37,445 nt of DNA, taken from positions 1 to 37,445 of the forward strand of contig CAISYZ010000151.1 of assembly GCA_903889895.1 (NCBI GenBank), written 5' to 3'. Position numbers and translations under genes: made by a program. Below are positions 16,241 to 23,100 of the stretch, piece by piece. The notes below the pieces were generated by a model. The model was not told the DNA's origin. It did no database searches and saw only the letters and a list, made by a program, of their open reading frames with translations. Every line of letters begins with the position of its first letter. Position 1 is the stretch's first letter. The stretch is from an uncultured Verrucomicrobia subdivision 3 bacterium (GTDB taxonomy: Bacteria > Verrucomicrobiota > Verrucomicrobiia > Limisphaerales > UBA11358).

Positions 16241-17448
16241 AATTGGTTTTGAGCCAAGGAATCGACTCGGTTATGCGACAGGTGGGTTAAAGTTGCAACG
16301 GCATTCCATACCCCGCCTGTGTTAACGGCAAATCCACCCCCCTGATTCTCAGATAATTTGCGCAAAGCAAAAGCATAAGCGCCAAGGGCGACGGCTTCGC
16401 TGGTGCCGAGGCGCGAGATGCCCACGGCGAGGCGGGGGAGCGGGTCGTAGCTAATTTTGCGGGAGCTGCCCGGAACCGTAATCTCCCGCGTTTCTCCCTT
16501 CAGAAATATTTGCAATTGTTCCGCATTTTCCAAGTTGAAAACCGTGGATGCCAGCCGCCGGAGTTTGTGGCCATTCGGCTGTTGATAATAGCCATTCACC
16601 TCCGCCACGAGAGCCGGCAAAAATAATGGGTGCCCGCCAGAAATCCCGCCGCCGATCACAGCCAGACCATCAAGCATCGTGAGCGCCTGTCCCAACGCAT
16701 CGCCAACGACCTCACCCAAGCGCCGATACGCTTCGATGGCCGCGTCTTGGTTGGCCGACTTTTCATCTCGCGCAATTTGCGCGATCACCTTCGGATCGGG
16801 CGCACTTTGGATCGGGATGCCCGCCTGCTGGGCATAAACTCGGCGAACCGCCCGGAGGCAGGCTCCTTCCTCGGCGTTACTTTTGGAATCGAATTTATTG
16901 CGCAGCAACCAGACTTCGCCCGCCATCGAGTTGTCACCCACAAACAGTTCTCCGTCGCGCACGATACCACCGCCGAAGCCGGTGCCGAGCGTAATGCCGA
17001 TTAAATTGTTGAATCGCCTGGGACTGCCCGCTTTGGCCAGCAAATCATTGATGTGCGGCAGCAACCCCGCAATTGCCTCACCGTAGGTGAATAAATCACC
17101 GTCGTTGTTGATGAAAACCGGGACGCCGAATTTCTCCTCCAGCATCGGGCCGAGCGCGATGCCGCCGCGAAAGGCGGGAAGGTTATTCAAATCACCGATG
17201 ATGCCATTCGGATAATCCGCCGGCCCGGGGAAGGCAAAACTGATGGCCGCCGGCGGGGCCGGACACCTGGCTTTAACCTGCTTGAATCCCTCGACGATGT
17301 TCTTGAGACACGCGTCCAAATCGTGGCCGTTGGAAGGCAGGACAATGGTATCGGTGACGGCGACTCCCCCGCGCATCGCGGAAAACCGGAAACTGGTTCC
17401 TCCTGCATCCAGGGTCAAAACCATGCGATGGTCAGAATATATTTTCAC
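16237..17448 (-). CDS. ROK-family sugar kinase
   Basis: 403 aa, longer than a typical ROK kinase (about 300-320). ATP-binding phosphate-1 motif LDAGGTSFRF (D14-F20), phosphate-2 region GITLGTGFGGGIV, acidic NNDGDLF near the presumed catalytic Asp, and the adenosine motif AVIGGGISGGHPLF. The classical ROK zinc site (His after GE-x-G, then CxCGxxGC) is not visible: the corresponding stretch is AGEVWLLRNKFDS. It should phosphorylate a hexose with ATP in the cytoplasm; mannose or fructose would suit the GH92/GH99 context (inference). It starts 9 bases after the transporter stop. The last 40 or so residues (SENQGGGFAVNTGG onward) look non-family and may have been added near the rearranged junction. 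Confidence 0.87.
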   Translation of the reverse strand: MKIYSDHRMVLTLDAGGTSFRFSAMRGGVAVTDTIVLPSNGHDLDACLKNIVEGFKQVKARCPAPPAAISFAFPGPADYPNGIIGDLNNLPAFRGGIALGPMLEEKFGVPVFINNDGDLFTYGEAIAGLLPHINDLLAKAGSPRRFNNLIGITLGTGFGGGIVRDGELFVGDNSMAGEVWLLRNKFDSKSNAEEGACLRAVRRVYAQQAGIPIQSAPDPKVIAQIARDEKSANQDAAIEAYRRLGEVVGDALGQALTMLDGLAVIGGGISGGHPLFLPALVAEVNGYYQQPNGHKLRRLASTVFNLENAEQLQIFLKGETREITVPGSSRKISYDPLPRLAVGISRLGTSEAVALGAYAFALRKLSENQGGGFAVNTGGVWNAVATLTHLSHNRVDSLAQNQL

Positions 17449-17457
17449 TGGAATATT

Positions 17458-18936
17458 TTATGCCTTCTGCTTTGGCCGTCCGATGCGATGTCCCATCGCT
17501 CCGTAAAACGCGACGTAGGCATAAGCGATGAGTGGAACGATGAAGGAGAGTTGGATGTTGGTGTGGTCGGCGATCCACCCCTGCAGCGGCGGCAAAATGG
17601 CGCCCCCGAGAATCGCCATCACCAGCAGCGACGACACCTGGCTTTTGTAAATGCCCGTGCCTTCCAGCGCCAGCGAGAACGTGTTCGACCAGCCGACGGA
17701 GGTGAACAGCCCGATGGCCACCACGCACCACATCGCCACCGGCCCGCCCACCGCAATCGCCACCGCCAGCAACGCCACCACGGTGAGCGAGAAGATCATC
17801 AGCGTCCGCGCCGCCAGCCCCTTGCCGAATTGGAACAGCACCCAGCACAGCGCGACGAACGGAAGATATTTTCCAAACACCGGCGCGTTGGCCACGAACC
17901 CGTCGCGCCACTGGCCGAAAACATCGCCGCCGCTATGCAGCGCGTCGAGCGGCGCGCTCTTGGCGATCCACAGGAGAAAATACGCCAGTAACGGAATCAC
18001 GACCAACAGCACCTGCTTGGTGCTTTTTTTAATTTCACTCAATTCCACCGCCGCCATGAAGCGGCCGATCATCAGGCCGCCCCAGTAGATGGAAACATAT
18101 TTGCTCGCCTCGTCGGCGGACAGGCTGGCGACATTTTTTTGCCCGAGAAAATTGATGATGGCGCTGCCGACGGAAACTTCACCGCCGACATACATGAAGA
18201 TTCCGATGACACCCAGCACGACGTGCGGATACTTCAACGCGCCCGCGCCCGCTTCGACGCGGCCCTCCCCGATATGCGGCAAATGGATGAAAAAGAAAAT
18301 CGCCGCCAACACGAGGAAGATGATGCAGAACGCCATGTAGGGAACTTTTACCGATTCCGCGCCGTGCGCGCCGGCGTGCGCGAAGTATTGGAAAATCAGG
18401 TAGCCGCCGATCAGCGGCCCGATGGTTGTGCCGATGGAATTGAAACCTTGCGCGAGGTTCAGGCGGGACGACGCGGTTTTTTCCGGCCCAAGAATCGTCA
18501 CGTAAGGATTCGCGGCAATCTGTAACATGGCAAAGCCGAGGCCCACGATGAACAGTGCGCACAGGAACATCGGATACGAAACCGCGTTGGCCGCCGGCCA
18601 GAACAACCCTGCGCCCGTTGCGGAAATCAGTAGTCCGATGACCACGCCGTTTTTGTATCCGATCTTGGCGATTGGATCACCGGTCGTCGCGGAAATTATG
18701 AAGTAGATGAGCGAACCGGTGAAATACGCGCCGAAGAAGGCGAATTGCACCAGCATGGCGTGAAAATAATCCAGGGTGAACGCTTCTTTGAAACGCGGAA
18801 TCAGGATGTCGTTGAACACGGTCATGAAGCCCCACATGAAAAAGAGGGAAGTCATGATGGCAAACGAGGCGCGGTGGCTTTTGCCGTTGCCGCCGCCGCT
18901 GGCGGCGGGTGTGATTGCAGAAGGAATTGAGGCCAT
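17458..18936 (-). CDS. FucP-like sugar:H+ symporter (MFS)
   Basis: 492 aa from ATG at 18936 (MASIPSAITPAAS). The frame is open to 19092, but the extra N-terminus has no transporter character. About 12 hydrophobic helices. FucP/GluP-group motifs: FFMWGFMTVFNDILIPRFKE, AMLVQFAFFGAYFTGSL, FAMLQIAANPYVTILG, SSRLNLAQGFNSIGTTIGP and GEVSVGSAIINFLG. Members import fucose, glucose, galactose or related sugars with protons across the inner membrane. The substrate here is not deducible; mannose released by the neighbouring glycosidases is plausible. It is first in the operon leading to the ROK, aldo/keto reductase and PfkB genes. The upstream leader (18937-19102) ends at operator site 3. Its last 50 or so residues are duplicated in the chimeric pseudogene. 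Confidence 0.93.
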   Translation of the reverse strand: MASIPSAITPAASGGGNGKSHRASFAIMTSLFFMWGFMTVFNDILIPRFKEAFTLDYFHAMLVQFAFFGAYFTGSLIYFIISATTGDPIAKIGYKNGVVIGLLISATGAGLFWPAANAVSYPMFLCALFIVGLGFAMLQIAANPYVTILGPEKTASSRLNLAQGFNSIGTTIGPLIGGYLIFQYFAHAGAHGAESVKVPYMAFCIIFLVLAAIFFFIHLPHIGEGRVEAGAGALKYPHVVLGVIGIFMYVGGEVSVGSAIINFLGQKNVASLSADEASKYVSIYWGGLMIGRFMAAVELSEIKKSTKQVLLVVIPLLAYFLLWIAKSAPLDALHSGGDVFGQWRDGFVANAPVFGKYLPFVALCWVLFQFGKGLAARTLMIFSLTVVALLAVAIAVGGPVAMWCVVAIGLFTSVGWSNTFSLALEGTGIYKSQVSSLLVMAILGGAILPPLQGWIADHTNIQLSFIVPLIAYAYVAFYGAMGHRIGRPKQKA

Positions 18937-19083
18937 AATATTGTTTTTCAGGCGGGCATCTCGTTGTTCTTTGGTTTCAACTGTGTCGGTTTGATTGATT
19001 TTGGACCAATCGGCAAAAGCCGCAAGGCAGGCAAGCCTGACGAATGCCAGCATTTTTCCATTTGGTGTAGGTAAGTTATCTGA

Positions 19084-19097
19084 AACCCACATGGGTT
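19084..19097. promoter_or_regulatory. Short palindrome beside operator site 3
   Basis: AACCCA (19084-19089) and TGGGTT (19092-19097) form perfect 6-bp arms two bases apart, 5 bases from operator site 3. It could be a second regulator site on the transporter side of the divergent region. It occurs once only. Confidence 0.3.
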
Positions 19098-19102
19098 AAC
19101 TA

Positions 19103-19118
19103 TACCCGTTTTCGGGAA
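19103..19118 (+). promoter_or_regulatory. Candidate 7-2-7 operator, site 3 (divergent region)
   Basis: TACCCGTTTTCGGGAA: heptamers TACCCGT and TTCCCGA inverted two bases apart. It sits between the transporter operon (minus, ATG at 18936, 167 bp away) and the zinc-ribbon/sulfatase genes (plus, ATG at 19162, 43 bp away), so it could control either or both. Confidence 0.6.
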
Positions 19119-19161
19119 TAGACTGAATTTTGCAATAATAATAACTTTCTCTGGTTTGAGA

Positions 19162-19380
19162 ATGGGAACATTGAACCAAACACAAGCTATAGCAAAATGT
19201 CCTCATTGTAAGAAATTGGTGAGCTTGAGTGCCAAGACGGCAAATTCATCAGATGCTTTGCCAGTCCGCAAAGAGACGGTTGGATGCGTGAAGAAAGAAG
19301 TGATGTATTATTGCCCGCATTGTGATTGTATTTTGGGATTCAGCTTCTTTGTTGGCGGCCTTTTGACGGGTCGCCCGTAA
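19162..19380 (+). CDS. Zinc-ribbon microprotein
   Basis: 72 aa from ATG at 19162; an in-frame TTG six bases upstream is a less likely start. Two CPHC knuckles, AKCPHCKKLVSL near the N-terminus and YYCPHCDCILGF near residue 50, make a four-cysteine zinc ribbon. It ends in a short hydrophobic stretch (GFSFFVGGLLTG). The paired motifs and spacing argue for a real gene despite the small size. It is the first gene to the right of operator site 3 and is followed 84 bases later by the sulfatase. I do not recognise the family; a small regulatory or chaperone-like role is possible but unproven. Confidence 0.6.
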   Translation: MGTLNQTQAIAKCPHCKKLVSLSAKTANSSDALPVRKETVGCVKKEVMYYCPHCDCILGFSFFVGGLLTGRP

Positions 19381-19464
19381 TTGTCGAGTTGAGTTTATTT
19401 TGAACATGGATTGTTTTTTTAACGACATTTGTTTGCGACCGCCCTTTAAAGCCGAAGACATATC

Positions 19465-21075
19465 ATGAAAATTGACAATTTTACCTCAATAGTCTGCCGC
19501 GCGATCAGAAAATGCGGGTTTCCGATGCTTTTCAACCGCTCCCTTCAGGCGCTGGGTCTGCTGGCCTTGGGCATGGCGACCGTGCGAGGACTGGCTCACG
19601 CGGAGAGCAGCCCCGCAGATTCGCGCACCGAGGCTCTGACCGCCGCCAAGCGCCCCAATGTGCTGCTGATCATTGCCGACGATTTGCGCGACCGGGTGGG
19701 TTGCTACGGCAACCCCTACATCAAGACTCCCAACATTGATTCTTTGGCAGCCAGAGGTTTGCGGTTTGACCATGCTTATGTTCAATACTCCGTATGCGAT
19801 CCCAGCCGGTCGTCGTTCCTGACCGGGCTGCGTCCCGAGCAAACCCGGGTGTGGGACAACCAGACTTGTTTTCGGGACAATCTCCCTAATGTAATCACGC
19901 TGCCGCAGTGCTTTCGCCAAGACGGATATTACACCGCCGGCTACGGCAAGGTTTTCCACACGGTCACTGCCAATTTTGCCAAGTGGGGGGATGCCACCAA
20001 CTCATGGAATGATTGCCGCGAAGTTCAGTTCGACGCAGCGAAAGCCGCATACTTCGATGCCATGAAGAAAAAGCCGGGGGATTTGCACGATGAGGACTTT
20101 TCGCGCGAGCCCCAAATTGTCGAGGGGCGCAATCTCACCAAGAATGTTCTCAAATGGTGCTATTGGGGGGCGACCGCCGGTCCGGATAGTTTGGAGCCTG
20201 ATTATCAGACGGCCAGCGATGCGATTGCCGCCATGGGTAAGGCGGGCGGCCAGCCGTGGTTCATCGCCGCCGGGTTTCACCGGCCGCACGATCCTTTTAT
20301 CTGCCCCAAGAAATATTTTGACCTGTATCCCTTGTCGTCTCTAAAACTATACCAAGATCCGGACGACATGAGCAAAACCTTGTCTCTAGCCATTCCTTCT
20401 GGCCTGGATTTCGATGAATTTCAAAAATTTTCCACCGAGGATAAACTCGAATTCATGCGCGCCTATTACGCTTGCACTACCTTCACGGATACGCAGGTGG
20501 GGCGCCTGCTGCAAGCGCTTGACGAGCGAAATCTATGGACGAACACCATCGTCATTTTCATGGGCGACAATGGCTACCATCTCGGCGAGCGGAAATGGTG
20601 GAACAAGGTGACCCTGTTTGATCGCTGCTGCCGGGTGCCATACATCCTGGCCGGGTTTGGCGTGCAGTCGGGCAGGGTCTGCGAAGCCCCGGTTGAGTTG
20701 GTGGACATGTATCCAACCCTGCTTGATCTCTGCCAAGTCAAGCCGCCGACCAACCAAACCCTCGCCGGACAAAGTTTTCGTTCACTCCTGGAGAACCCTG
20801 ATGGATTGGGAAAAGGTCATGCTTTTACCATGGTGACGCGCGGCAAGAATGACTTGGTGGGCCGTAGTGTGCGCACCTCCCGTTGGCGTCTGACCGAATG
20901 GGATGAAGGCCGAAAGGGCATTGAGCTATATGATGAAGTCAACGACCCCCAGGAAAATTACAATCTTGCCGACAATCCAAAGTATTCCGATCTGGTTAAA
21001 TCGTTGCGAGCGATGTTCGGCACATTGCCCAAAATCACCCAGAATCCAAACGAGCGTTCGCATATATTGCCTTGA
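19465..21075 (+). CDS. Secreted sulfatase, iduronate-2-sulfatase-like (S1 family)
   Basis: 536 aa from ATG at 19465; an internal ATG at 19525 (MLFNRSLQALGLLALGMATV) would also leave a complete signal peptide and may be the true start. Metal ligands D72/D73 in LLIIADDLRD. Formylglycine motif C111-D-P-S-R, the C-x-P-S-R type. Further matches to the iduronate-2-sulfatase group: TPNIDSLAARGLRFDHAYVQ, GYYTAGYGKVFH, FIAAGFHRPHDPF and MGDNGYHLGERKWWNKVTLFD. It should hydrolyse sulfate esters on a glycan in the periplasm, after the Cys is converted to formylglycine by a maturase encoded elsewhere. It probably shares a transcript with the zinc-ribbon gene. Substrate specificity cannot be assigned. Confidence 0.93.
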   Translation: MKIDNFTSIVCRAIRKCGFPMLFNRSLQALGLLALGMATVRGLAHAESSPADSRTEALTAAKRPNVLLIIADDLRDRVGCYGNPYIKTPNIDSLAARGLRFDHAYVQYSVCDPSRSSFLTGLRPEQTRVWDNQTCFRDNLPNVITLPQCFRQDGYYTAGYGKVFHTVTANFAKWGDATNSWNDCREVQFDAAKAAYFDAMKKKPGDLHDEDFSREPQIVEGRNLTKNVLKWCYWGATAGPDSLEPDYQTASDAIAAMGKAGGQPWFIAAGFHRPHDPFICPKKYFDLYPLSSLKLYQDPDDMSKTLSLAIPSGLDFDEFQKFSTEDKLEFMRAYYACTTFTDTQVGRLLQALDERNLWTNTIVIFMGDNGYHLGERKWWNKVTLFDRCCRVPYILAGFGVQSGRVCEAPVELVDMYPTLLDLCQVKPPTNQTLAGQSFRSLLENPDGLGKGHAFTMVTRGKNDLVGRSVRTSRWRLTEWDEGRKGIELYDEVNDPQENYNLADNPKYSDLVKSLRAMFGTLPKITQNPNERSHILP

Positions 21076-21543
21076 TTAATCTGTCGCGCCAGGGAAGTTG
21101 CTGATCAAAAGTAGTTCAATTGCTGCTGTAGTCTTCGTTTTTTAGCGGCGTGGCCTTGCCTCGATTTGGTGGACAGGAAGTGAGTGCATGAGGCATGGGT
21201 ATTTTTAGTTGAGTTGCGTTTCAATGTCCACAGGTGATTTGAAGCCGGGGCGCTGCGGAACCGCTCGCGGTTGTAAAAGACTTCGATCCATTCAAAGATG
21301 GCGGAGGTTGCGTTGCCGCGGGAGTTGTTCCAGACGATTTTGGAACGAATTGGACGGCTGAGATTTGCAACTGCGATGTCAGGATGAGTAAAAGTGAAAG
21401 GAATCAGATGAAAACCACGGCAACAACGGAGGCGGTGTCTTCATCTCCGGGAGAAAATGGGCATTGGAACACAAAATGGCGTCGAACCACCTCCCGCGCC
21501 GGGAAAAAACAGGTGGCGGACTGAAAAACTGAGTTGCAAAACT
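21076..21543. other. Intergenic region holding an IS3 remnant
   Basis: 468 bp between the sulfatase and the esterase. Apart from the decayed transposase fragment at about 21205-21330 it contains no gene I can support. No IS ends or target duplications could be recognised. The esterase reading frame is open back to 21457, but the ATG at 21544 is preferred. Confidence 0.5.
21205..21330 (-). pseudogene. IS3-family transposase (orfB) C-terminal remnant, frameshifted
   Basis: On the minus strand one frame reads ATSAIFEWIEVFYNRERFRSA, the conserved end of IS3-family integrase-type transposases. After a one-base shift the neighbouring frame continues GFKSPVDIETQLN and a TAA at 21205-21207, the usual last residues. 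Only about 40 of the roughly 280 residues of an intact orfB remain. It marks an old insertion between the sulfatase and the esterase. Confidence 0.82.
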
Positions 21544-22575
21544 ATGAAGCAAAACGAACATGAGCAAAATTACAAAAAAGAGCCCACGCCGGTCGTGGGC
21601 GAGAAACCAAATGGGAAATCCCAGTTGAAACCACATATTCATCTCTTCATTTCGACTGTTCTTTTGGCCTGCACAGTTTCGCTTTGGGCGGAGCCAGAAA
21701 CCGGCACTGCCGTCAAGACCGACAAAGAGCGGGCGATCGAACAACTGCCGGCCGGCACCGTGACGGTTCTCGATGAACCTTATGTGGCTGGGATGCGGTC
21801 GGGGAGCAATCCCGCTTCCGTGCAGACTTTGGATTTGTTTGTGCCGGTGGGCGAAGGCCCGTTTCCGGTGATTGTTTGGATTCATGGCGGCGGATGGCAT
21901 GGCGGCAACAAAAGTGGCGGAGCCTCCTTCGCCCGCCAGTTTCTTCCTGCAGGTTTCGCCTTGGCTTCACTAGACTACCGCTACACCTATGATGCGCCTT
22001 TTCCCGCCCAGATTGAGGACTGCAATGCGGCCCTGGCCTGGCTGCGGACCAACGCCAAAAAGTATCACCTTGATCCGGACCGCATTGGGGTTGTCGGTCA
22101 TTCCGCCGGGGCGCATCTGGCCGCGCTCATGGCCACCACGGGCGACGGCCGGCAGTTTTCGAAAGGCCTGAACACCCCGGTCACCGTGCAGGCGGCGGTG
22201 TGCTGGGCTGGACCGTTCGATCTGGACCGCGACCGCGGTCAATGGCCCACCAACATGTTTACTTGGAATCCCAAGGATCCGTTTTCAAAAACCTTTTTCC
22301 CCGGCGGCGCATACAATGGAGCATTTGCCCGCCAGGCTAGCCCAGCCACCTATCTGTATGCCGGTGTTCCGCCCATGCTCATCGTCCACGGGGCCAAGGA
22401 CACAACCGTTCCGCTGGGACAGGCCGCCGCCTTTGCCGCCAGGCTGAAGGAACTGGGCGCCGACGTGACGTTTCGCATTGATCCCGATCATGGCCATTAT
22501 GTGATTAACGCGGCGACCACCCAGGAAGCCGTTCAATTCTTTAAACGCACGCTTAAATCAGGGTCATTAAAATGA
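21544..22575 (+). CDS. Alpha/beta-hydrolase esterase (acetyl-xylan/BD-FAE-like), exported
   Basis: 343 aa from ATG at 21544. A hydrophilic stretch of about 30 residues precedes a hydrophobic helix (FISTVLLACTVSLWA), so it is exported or membrane-anchored by the N-terminus. Catalytic signature: oxyanion HGGGW (114-118), nucleophile S187 in GHSAGAH, acid D286 in HGAKDTTVP, base His in DHGHYV (316 or 318). This is the lipase/esterase group often linked to polysaccharide loci, where members remove acetyl or feruloyl groups. Here it would deacylate the glycan attacked by the sulfatases and mannosidases (inference). Its TGA overlaps a 33-codon ORF. Confidence 0.9.
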   Translation: MKQNEHEQNYKKEPTPVVGEKPNGKSQLKPHIHLFISTVLLACTVSLWAEPETGTAVKTDKERAIEQLPAGTVTVLDEPYVAGMRSGSNPASVQTLDLFVPVGEGPFPVIVWIHGGGWHGGNKSGGASFARQFLPAGFALASLDYRYTYDAPFPAQIEDCNAALAWLRTNAKKYHLDPDRIGVVGHSAGAHLAALMATTGDGRQFSKGLNTPVTVQAAVCWAGPFDLDRDRGQWPTNMFTWNPKDPFSKTFFPGGAYNGAFARQASPATYLYAGVPPMLIVHGAKDTTVPLGQAAAFAARLKELGADVTFRIDPDHGHYVINAATTQEAVQFFKRTLKSGSLK

Positions 22576-22673
22576 TGAATCTCACCATGCAACTGACGGC
22601 CAAGGCGTTTGCCGCGCTGAATATTTTCAAAGGCAAAGCCGTCACCTCGAAGCGCTGGCGGATTTTCTTTTGA
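22572..22673 (+). CDS. 33-codon ORF overlapping the esterase stop
   Basis: ATG at 22572 overlaps the esterase TGA (ATGA). The frame encodes 33 residues, basic and aromatic at the end (KAVTSKRWRIFF), and stops at 22671-22673. The coupling geometry is that of a real gene pair, but the peptide matches nothing I know and may be the start of a truncated gene. Confidence 0.25.
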   Translation: MMNLTMQLTAKAFAALNIFKGKAVTSKRWRIFF

Positions 22674-22713
22674 GACGAGACAAATAAGTGCTTGTCGAAT
22701 CGGCTTGCCCCGA

Positions 22714-22767
22714 ACGCGTATTCGTGAAAAATGAAATGAATACGCGTCCAGCTCCGGCTGGCTTTTT
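22714..22767 (+). terminator. Double hairpin with T-run after the esterase
   Basis: ACGCGTATTC (22714-22723) pairs exactly with GAATACGCGT (22738-22747). Immediately after it, CCAGC-TCCG-GCTGG (22748-22761) is a compact stem with a four-base loop followed by CTTTTTGTC. The second hairpin plus T5 is a plausible intrinsic terminator for the + strand esterase transcript. Confidence 0.55.
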
Positions 22768-22794
22768 GTCGCCGGTGTCCGAGCCTGCCGGCTG

Positions 22795-23071
22795 ATGACC
22801 CTGCTGGGGCTGCTCCCGGCTTTGGGCACGGGCTGCGGCACCTTCATGGCCCATCGGATGGTGCAGGCACCCAATACTTATCCGGACTGGCTGGCTCCTT
22901 CAGCGCATGTGCTACTCGCATTCAACCGACAAGCTCCTCACCAATGCCCCGGTGCGGTTTGCCGACGTGGGGCCACCCGCAGCCCGTCTGCATTACCGCG
23001 TGGTTGAACCGGCGGACTATCATCTGAAAGTCATCGCCACCAACTGGGTCGAACACGTTAAAATGAGATAG
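22795..23071 (+). pseudogene. Frameshifted remnant of a lipoprotein, probably alpha/beta-hydrolase-related
   Basis: The first frame encodes MTLLGLLPALGTGCGTFMAHRM, a lipoprotein-type signal (LGTGC), followed by APNTYPDWLAPSAHVLLAF. Similarity then seems to pass to another frame (22925-23071): DKLLTNAPVRFADVGPPAARLHYRVVEPADYHLKVIATNW, ending at TAG. The two halves read like one N-terminal region split by a frameshift near 22915. The phrase VGPPAARLHYRVVEPADYHLKV resembles the N-terminus of lipoprotein alpha/beta-hydrolases of Verrucomicrobiota from memory; the catalytic part is absent. Family assignment is tentative, the broken state is fairly clear. Confidence 0.5.
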
Positions 23072-23100
23072 GCATATTTTTAGGTCGCCTTCGGAACTGC

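Noticed and set aside
18937..19092. N-terminal extension of the transporter to 19092
   Set aside because: The extra 52 residues are not transporter-like and the ATG at 18936 starts a normal FucP N-terminus.
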